The notes beneath the pieces are model-generated. The model did not search any database and was not told the origin of the DNA. It worked only from the letters and a program-made list of their open reading frames with translations. Shown here piece after piece: positions 56,540 through 64,000 of a DNA stretch of 64,000 nt. The stretch lies in NCBI GenBank assembly GCA_014529385.2, contig CM043968.1, forward strand, positions 22,883,013 through 22,947,012, written 5' to 3'. The translations under genes and the position numbers were made by a program. This DNA is from Adiantum capillus-veneris. Lineage: Eukaryota > Streptophyta > Polypodiopsida > Polypodiales > Pteridaceae. Numbering within the stretch: position 1 is the stretch's first letter; every line of letters begins with the position of its first letter.

Positions 56540-57508
56540 GGGAGTAGTCAACTTGAACGTGATAGTACATGGATGTTCATATCCTCATCAGTTGTATGCT
56601 TACCAGATGAACACATGAATGAGACAATAAATCTTGGAATTCCCTGGATGCAGACATACAAGGTAGTACCAGATTGGGATACAAATCAGCTCAAGCTATC
56701 ACGTAAAGGTGGGCAACTCATTGTTCCAATTCCACCAAGCAAGGAGGAATGGAAAGGAAGCAATCAGCAGACCAAACCACGAAGTAATCAATCTTCTCCA
56801 TCCCCTCAACAAGCAAATGCTACAAGTAGCATGCAAGGAGTCAGGCAAATTTGGGTACCAAAAGCACAGCTTAAGGATAAGCCAATTCAAATATGGGTGC
56901 CCAAAACATCACCGACAAAACAAAAGAAGGTTCCAAGGGTAAAAACACAAAGATGAGCATCTCTGAGCAAGGAACCTAACTTGAAATGAATTTGGAAGAA
57001 AAAAGAGCACTTATCTTCTCCACAAACCATAAAACCAATCAAGCAATGGTGAGTTAAGTCTCAAAAGACTTCACCACACCATATAGCGCCAAGAAAACCA
57101 AGCTACCAATGGCGAGAAAAATCTCGGCAACAGTCAAAAGTGCTACCAACAGCTCAAGCAATCAGCGTGTTGAAGCATCCTGATGGCAACATCAAGCAGA
57201 GAGCACACAAGCTACAAGGTTTGCTCTTTAAAAGACAGCAACAACAAACTTCGACATCAAAAACCCTTGAGTTAATTACTCAAGACCCACCTCTTGCACA
57301 TCATATTGGTTTGAACTCGACATCAGAAACCCTTGAGTTAATTACTCAAGACCCGCCTCTTGCACATCATATTGGTTTGAATTGCATTGATCTTCAAAGC
57401 ATGGTAAAGCCAACCACGGCTATGCATAAGACACAATTGTTCCACCCATGTACACAATCGTCCTGGAGTACTCCATCTAGGAGGGGTGGAAGGGCACTAA
57501 GCAATTAA
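56540..57508 (+). other. retroelement-like open frames, function unknown
   Basis: At 56573-56956 an open frame with LGIPWMQTYKVVPDWD, which looks like the end of a retroviral-type protease, followed by a Gln/Ser/Pro-rich tail with IWVPK repeated. At 57140-57508 another frame contains a 22-residue duplication (ELITQDPPLAHHIGLN twice). Probably part of a retroelement that I cannot name. Confidence 0.4.
57251..57382 (+). repeat. 66-bp tandem duplication
   Basis: Units start TCGACATCA at 57251 and 57317 and differ at a few bases. Length is a multiple of three, so the frame is kept. Confidence 0.9.
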
Positions 57509-59689
57509 GGGCAATGTTTGAAGAGGGAGAAAAAAGTTTGATATTAACATGTGATCTTTTACAAAATTACCTAATAATACCCTTATAATTCATCATCAAA
57601 GGAAAATTCACTGATAATATCTTCCCGATGAGTGTAAATAGTGTATATACTATCAAAAAATCATCAAAAAATAGTCCTTTTTAGTTATTTTTCATCATTT
57701 TTACTGATAATGAGACTTAGAAATAGAGAAATCCAACAAAAAACAATAAATCTGTGTTTTTCAATGGATTTTATTAATTATTGGATTTCTACTTTATTTT
57801 TTTAGAGCATTTTGTTATTTTCTTTGATTTTTTTTAATAAACATGTCAAAAATTAATAATAAGTAGCAAGGAGCTCATATGGAAAATGGAAGACACGATG
57901 GTGATAAAAAAGACAAGATCGAAAAGCACAAAAAATTTCAATGAAATCAAAAGATGGAAGCGGGAAGCCTAAATTAGGCGACCAAACCTACTTTTGCAAA
58001 ATTCTTGCAGAATGAGGTACAGGAATCCGATCAAGGAAATTTTTGAGTCTAACATGGATTTCACGGCTTAGTAGGACTAATTGGGGAATTTGGGGAAAAA
58101 TGGTTTGGAAAGTCCGGGTATAGATATCCGAGGTAGGCTAAAACCACCTCATTTCCACTTGTGGCCTTTGCAGAGAGAGCTTTTAGACCTCTTTCGCGCA
58201 TCTTTTCCAGAGTCTAGAGTTTCTTGTTTTCAACACCATCTCACACAAGACATGAGGGGTAAGTTCTTTACTCATCAATGATCCATTTTGTACGACCGGT
58301 AGCTAGTCTAAACCCCTAGAAAAAACCCTAGAAACCGACCAATGCACGAAGACCTACGACCAAAAATTGACCATAGCGGCCTATCAGCTCGACTGAATCA
58401 GATGGGATTTGAGCTGTAGCATGCCCTAACATGATAGAACCTTTCTATATCATCAGTTGACCATCCGGCAGGGATCAAGGGGGTCCCTAGTAGAGAAGCT
58501 AGGTTTTCGGCAGATGCTAGAATTCCGATGTGACTCCATAGACAGCTTGCCTACGAGGTTTATATACAATGTATATGATTGGTTTTGTGAAATCAATCAA
58601 TCAAAGCCCTCAAAAAGCAAAAAACGGCTCGAAGGCTACAAAGCGTCAAATTCGACATACAGGGTCAAACTGACTCCAAATGAGTCAGAACTAGATGAGT
58701 TGATTATGTTGCGGACAAGTCCAAAGCCTCAAAATTGACTGACCAACTCAACAGACAATGTAGTCACAGAAATCAGAGATTTTAGAGTCGACAAAGCACA
58801 GAGTGATGTCAGCAAGACCACATTTGACCAAATTCAATTTAGGACTGTTTTAGGTGTATAGAATGTGTTTAGGTCAAAGTTTTTAAGTTTTGGAAAAAAA
58901 TTATGATTGCTGTAAACTTATTTACTTTTGCACTATTTTTGCTTGAAAATTGTATCATCACCTCAACTATCATGTGTACACACCTATTACATGCCAAAAA
59001 TTAAGTATGAGCCAAAATGAGCACCTATAACTTGGAAAATTTCCAGGAAACGCAAAGAAGTCTTTGCAAGCCAATTTTTGGGTTATGGACCACATTTCTT
59101 AATTCAAATCACCTCATATCTCATACAAAGAGTCTATACAATGCGTATAACCAATTTGTACAAAAAAATATTGATTTTGGTAGAAATGTTAATAATCGCG
59201 ATTATTTACTTTCTAGCCAAAATGGGGGAATTTTGATATTTTGCCATCATACATCCAAAGTACATGATAAGGTAAGTCCACTAGCCAAGTTTGAACCAAT
59301 TTGGAGCTCAAAATCTCAAATTACCATTATATCTACTGTTTCAAAGATCTAAAGCCAAAATTTGGTACCAATTTCACCCTATGCATCCAAATTAGCCCAT
59401 AGTTCACTCAGAGTATGTATTTGGCATATACTTCAAGCCTGTGATGCCAAGTTTGCAAAATGCTGAAAAAAATACTCAGCTGTAAATAATTGCGATTATT
59501 TACTCTGGTTGCAAAATTTTGTTTGGATTTTACAATTTTGTTCCTAGCATGTTTTATGCATCTATGCTTGTTCAAAAATTGATTTGAAGCAAATTGGACC
59601 AAAATTGTCAGCATTTCAGACTAAAGGACATTTCAGAGAGAAATTCGTCAAATCTGCTAACTTTGACACTCCATTCACTGCACAAGAGC
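57509..59689. other. AT-rich non-coding region with twin palindromes
   Basis: No gene recognised. Contains AATAATCGCGATTATT at 59191-59206 and a near copy at 59482-59503. Could be the leader of the element carrying the accessory frames at 59.7-61.8 kb. Confidence 0.5.
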
Positions 59690-61832
59690 CATGCAAGCAG
59701 CAGAGAGGGTCAAGAAGAAGCTCATCCAGAAAGAAAAGTTGCAGGAGCTACCCGCATATCAACTGGATCCAGATTCAGTCAAAGCCAACAAGGCAGCGTA
59801 TCTTTCAAAAGAACACCTCGAAGAGCATCACACCACAGTGTTCACCGGCAGATTCAAGAGTGAGGAGGGACATCAGTTAGAGTTGTAACTTCTACCAAAA
59901 GAAGTATATGATGTTTCCACGAAGCCTGAGACAAAAGAAGCCAACCACAGGCTAGGACTTAGAGATTTCTAGAACAGGAGCTGTGCGGTGTGGATTTCCA
60001 AAAAGCTTACGGGCTTTTATCCACGATCAAAGAAGATGGAACTGCCCAGATTTTTGATCCTCAGGGGGATATAGTTGAAGTGGTGATAACCAAGAAAATA
60101 GTGGCAGAAGCACTCAGACTGCCCACAGAAGGAATGACAATGAGGACAAGGAACAGGAAAACGGTAAGTACTTTCACCAAAGAAACCACCGCAGCTATCT
60201 TTGCTGAACTTATTCATAAGCAGGTTGAAGAGCCAACCAGGATATACCACCAGCATTTCCACTTTCTGGCTAAGAGGCCACCAAGGTATACCACGCCAAA
60301 TCATGCGGTTGCAACCAATTTCACGCAATCCCTCAAGTCAACAACCAGGAAACCGATGGAACACTCACAATATGTCTTAACCACTTTGAAAGGAACAAAG
60401 AAAGAAGGAAAGATTACATACCTGGGTGCACCAGAGGTATTGACAAGAATTGCATACCATGCCATTGGCATGGCCAACAACCTACCACCTGCCCCAGACC
60501 AAAACACCTGGATACTGTTAGCCCAACCATCTCCTTGAGCTACAAGATCAGCCAAGAGATCCTACAAATCTGATGAAGAATCGGCTGAAAGCTCGTTGAA
60601 AAGGCACATCAGTGAAAGCTCAGATGATGAAGAAAAGAGAGCACGAAGGGAAGAAATGAAGAGAAAAGCCGTGGCAGCACACCAAGAAGAGCCTGTGCAA
60701 AAGCAAGCCCGGTTTGAAAGAGAGAAACATGCATACCAACGCAGCCAACAAGCACAAGGAAAGGATCCGAAAAAATGGGTGCCTACTGAGCTTAAAGGGC
60801 CTAGAACAAAGCATCATACTAGGAAGAAATTTGAAGATCCAACGGAATCCTTGGAAAAGATGTACCAAGAAGCGAAAACTTTAAAGCTGAAAGAAGCCGA
60901 AGAAGCGGCGAGAAAAGTGAAAGAGGCGGAAGAAAAACAAAAGAGAGCAGAGGAAACTACTCCACAAGGAGAAGCGCAACATACCCAAGGTGATGTGTCT
61001 CCCCGCATCTCTTCTCCTGTCTCTGAACACCCAAGATCATGCCGAGCCCACCACCATCACCGACAGTTAAAGACACAACAAATGAGCCAACGAAAGAAGC
61101 TACACAAGAGCCTGAACAAGAGAAAGCAGCTGAAGCTACAAAAGAGCTTGAACAACAGAAAGCATTTGAGCCTACACAAGAACTTGAACAACAAAAGGCT
61201 GATGAATCTACAGAACAAGCAACTCGATCTACCCAGGAGCAGCCAATAGAGAAAGAGCTAGAGAAAGAAAAGGCAGCAAGTCGTGCAACAAAAGAGGAAA
61301 CCACACAGTATGAGTAGTCAAAATAACAAGAGAGGCAGAGGAACCACCCTCTACCTCATCACAACAAGAGAAGGCCGAGGCACCACCCTCTACCTCCAGG
61401 GAAAACGAACAGCCACGGCTCCAAGAACAACAGCAGCTAGCCGTCCTGACACAGCCAAAAGACACACAAGAGGCTGTAGAAACATCAACTCAGTTGGCAT
61501 GACATGAAGATTGGAAATCGAATGACGAAGTCATCTTGCAAGTTAATGAATATGCTAAGCAAATGCAAGAGATGACAGAAAGAATTCGCTCAGTAGCACT
61601 TGACCGTAGCAAATGGGCCAAAGAGTTAGAGATGGTGATCAACGCACTCCAAGGGGAGTTAGACGACAAACTTAATGTCATAAACAATCTGCAAAGGCAA
61701 GTGAAGGAGCTGAGAGCAGAAGCTGAACAACATCAGCTCGCTAGAGATAAGCAACAAAAAGATATGGAAGAGTTGGGTGAGATGCTTACCAAACTGTCAG
61801 ATCTACGTGCAAAGCCAAGGATGATCAGCTGA
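59690..61832 (+). pseudogene. accessory retroelement-type protein with coiled coils
   Basis: Series of plus-strand open frames that look like one broken gene. 59691-59888: Lys/Glu-rich (VKKKLIQKEKLQELPAY). 59990-60538: about 180 residues with FDPQGDIVEVVITKKIVAEA, LRLPTEGMT and RIYHQHFHFLAKRPPRY, reminiscent of the putative plant transposon protein domain found in some large plant retroelements. 60596-61249 and 61039-61317: highly charged, with EAEEAARKVKEAEEKQKRAE and EPTQELEQQKA-type repeats. 61536-61832: long coiled coil (MQEMTERIRSVALDRSKWAK, NNLQRQVKELRAEAEQHQ). Ends just before a copia LTR. Function unknown. Confidence 0.5.
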
Positions 61833-61898
61833 CGAAGTTACAACCCAATCTCAGCGTAGAGACCTGGCCTTGATGCGGATCCAAAGAGAGGATGAATT

Positions 61899-62543
61899 TG
61901 TTAAGTATGGAGCCTGATTTACCTTGTAATCTTCTGTGGTAAAAGCGCACATTTGTAAGGCCCCCATTATGAGGAGAAGCCATCGTGCGTGAACGAAAAT
62001 CACTCGTCGAAAACCAAAATTTTCACGGCCAAGAATCAGGGGCAACTTTAGGGGCCTCGATACTTTTTTTTCCCCCTCGCTGGAATATTATGGCCGGACG
62101 GCGGCCGGAAAGTGGTCGGAAAACAACCGTCGGTTGGCCAGTGTGCCGGTAGTCAATGGCCGGTGGCCGGTGGTTAGAAGTCAATGGCTGGTGGGCCGGT
62201 GGCCGAATTCAAAAGCGGACTTGTATTCTCAAGGGTGGCCACACATGGGCGGATTGAAGGGTCCGATTTGGACTTATCTACACAAGGGCGGCTACACATG
62301 GCTGCCTCTCATGAGAGAGGGCAGCCATTTTGGCATATAAAAGGAGGCCATTTCTACACACATTTCAGAGTGTGAAGTTGATGCAACAAGGTGAGTGTGA
62401 GGTGGTGAGAGTGAAGCAAGGCGGGAGCTCCATTAAGGGTATAATCCCTTTGTAAACTACTTCTTGTTTTGAAGTACTAAAGCCATTGAGAGGCTGCTTT
62501 CCCATGGACGTAGCCCACATTGGGTGAACCACGTATATCGTGG

Positions 62544-62589
<46 letters not shown>

Positions 62590-62674
62590 CTATAATCTCT
62601 TGTGTGTGAAATCTATCTCTCTCCATTAAGTAATCTACTCAAATGTCTATTTAGCTACGTCTTATTTCCTAACA
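61899..62674 (+). repeat. 5' LTR of copia element 4 (776 bp)
   Basis: TGTTAAGTATGGAGCC to CTTATTTCCTAACA, same family as the LTRs of element 3. TATA-like CATATAAAAGG near 62334. (TC)n tract at about 62546-62587. Confidence 0.93.
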
Positions 62675-62676
62675 AC

Positions 62677-62688
62677 TGGTATCAGAGC
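62677..62688 (+). promoter_or_regulatory. element 4 primer-binding site
   Basis: TGGTATCAGAGC, exact, two bases after the LTR. Confidence 0.92.
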
Positions 62689-62746
62689 AAGGTTTGTTCG
62701 TGCTAAGTTATCTCAAGGAAAGGATCCCTTGAATTGAGTGGGAGTT

Positions 62747-63621
62747 ATGGCGAAGGAAGGGAAGCTCAAGATTGAGAAGTTCAACGGCAAAAACTACCAA
62801 GATTGGAAGATGCAGATTGAAGACTATCTCTACCAGAAGGACCTCTATTTGCCACTAGGCGGTCATGTGAAGAAGCCCACAACAATGAAAAATGAAGCAT
62901 GGATTGTCCTTGATCGAAAGGCACTGGGAACAATCCGATTAAGCTTGGTGTCAACGGTGGCCTTCAATGTTTCGGAGATGAAGACCACGGAGGACTTGAT
63001 GAAGTCACTTGACGACTTCTACGAGAAACCATCGGCATCCAATAAGGAATTTCTTATGAAGCGCTTGTTCAATCTAAAGATGGCAGAGAATGGTTCAGTT
63101 GCAGATTACCTAAATGACTTTAACACAAACATAAGTCAACTTCGATCGGTGAAAATCAATTTCGATGATGAAGTGCGAGCTCTCCTTATACTATCATCTC
63201 TACCGCATAGTTGGGACAGCCTTGTGATGGCTGTAAGTAATTCTATTTCTGGCACAAATACTCTTAAGTTTGATGATGTTGTGGGTGTTCTCCTAAGTGA
63301 GAAAATACGAAGGAGAATCACATAAGAATCATCAAGTGCTGCATTGTCAGTGGAAACAAGAGGAAGGCCTAAGGAGAGGTTCAAAAACCAAAAGGGTCAT
63401 GATCGCTCAAGACGAATCAAGTCACGCACAAAGTCAGTTCTTGAATGTTGGAACTGCGGCAAGAAGGGCCACATCAAGAAGGATTGTTGGTCCAAGAAGA
63501 AGAAGGAGACAGAGTCTCAAGACAACAAGCCAACATCGGAGGCCAATGTGGCAGGTAAAGTAGAGCAAGATATTCTAATTCTCTCATTAGACAATGTCTC
63601 TAATTCCTGGATAGTAGATTC
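62747..63621 (+). pseudogene. element 4 gag
   Basis: ATG 62747 (MAKEGKLKIEKFNGKNYQDW). Open to 63325 with the UBN2-type gag core (AWIVLDRKALGTIRLSLVS, MKRLFNLKMAENGSVADYL, LILSSLPHSWDSLVMAVS). A frameshift near 63320 leads to a basic region and the zinc knuckle CWNCGKKGHIKKDC (about 63446-63490). Then the SWIVDS protease start is reached at 63605-63621, where a tandem duplication begins. Confidence 0.87.
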
Positions 63622-63835
63622 CAAGACGAATCAAGTCACGCACAAAGTCAGTTCTTGAATGTTGGAACTGCGGCAAGAAGGGCCACATCAAGAAGGATTG
63701 CTGGTCCAAGAAGAAGAAGGAGACAGAGTCTCAAGACAACAAGCCAACATCGGAGGCCAATGTGGCAGGTAAAGTAGAGCAAGATATTCTAATTCTCTCA
63801 TTAGACAATGTCTCTAATTCCTGGATAGTAGATTC
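63408..63835 (+). repeat. 214-bp tandem duplication in element 4
   Basis: Units 63408-63621 and 63622-63835 begin CAAGACGAATCAAGTC and end GGATAGTAGATTC. I see a single difference (GATTGTTGG against GATTGCTGG). It covers the zinc knuckle to the protease active-site start. Confidence 0.95.
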
Positions 63836-64000
63836 CGAGGCTTCATTCCATGCGATACCACACAAGCAACATTTTCAAGACTACACCAAAGGTAATTTTG
63901 GGTATGTATACTTGGGAGATGATGAAGCTTGTGAGATTGTCGGTAAAGGTACATTTTCTGTCAAAACTGATAACGGAAATGAATGGAAGCTTAAAGATGT
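63806..64000 (+). pseudogene. element 4 protease, partial
   Basis: After the second repeat unit protease continues with SWIVDSEASFHAIPHKQHF, so the active site reads D-S-E-A in place of D-S-G-A. It continues with YVYLGDDEACEIVGKGTFSV and runs off the window. Confidence 0.8.

Larger units (their letters stand above)
61899..64000 (+). mobile_element. copia element 4, 5' part, runs past the window end
   Basis: LTR, primer site (62677-62688), gag and the start of protease. Same family as element 3 but without its gag-integrase deletion, so it shows what that element lost. The right side lies outside the window; the target duplication cannot be checked. Confidence 0.92.

Overview
This window is plant nuclear DNA made almost entirely of layered transposable elements, with two broken members of one kinase-like gene family embedded in it. 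The evidence for a land plant is the mix of families: an En/Spm (CACTA) element with tnp2 and Ptta-type genes, DUF659-type hAT transposases, Ty1/copia elements primed by the initiator-Met site TGGTATCAGAGC, Ty3/gypsy elements, an L1-like LINE, and short GT-AG introns of about 80 bp. Long (GA)n and homopolymer tracts recur. The kinase family and the general look would suit a fern, lycophyte or gymnosperm better than a well-studied crop, but I cannot fix the lineage. I see no intact host gene.

Layout. 0.2-2.6 kb: a decayed hAT transposase (+). 2.7-19.2 kb: a minus-strand host gene with a helical N-terminal region, a protein kinase domain, a conserved exon, a coiled coil and a RING finger. It is cut in the RING exon by a 12.4-kb CACTA element (3130-15503, target duplication CAT). 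The CACTA carries a tnp2 gene and a second Ptta/En-Spm gene, and a minus-strand gypsy element (8086-13110) is inserted in the last tnp2 exon. 18.2-20.1 kb: an 86-bp tandem repeat, a minus-strand TATA box and a G31-(GA)n tract. 20.2-25.0 kb: a copia element (+) with a 5' LTR only.

26.1-37.9 kb: an L1-like LINE (+) split by a non-coding copia-type element (30225-37209), which is itself split by a deletion-derivative copia element (32820-36694). Both insertions have LTR pairs, primer sites and target duplications. 37.9-39.6 kb: a minus hAT copy. 41.0-49.2 kb: two related blocks, each with the 3' part of a second kinase-like gene (+) facing a hAT transposase (-) tail to tail; the second block keeps most of the kinase gene (45.0-47.4 kb). 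49.6-56.4 kb: two gypsy fragments head to head. 56.5-61.8 kb: accessory, partly coiled-coil open frames of likely retroelement origin. 61.9-64.0 kb: the 5' end of a copia element whose LTR matches that of the 32.8-36.7 kb element, running out of the window.

The main results are (1) a dated stack of insertions whose target duplications and reading frames agree, (2) a kinase plus RING gene family with a DWG-type motif replacing DFG, seen twice in decayed form, and (3) several chimeric or deletion-derived elements. Where stops and frameshifts are listed they were read directly; family names come from motif recognition, not from a database search.
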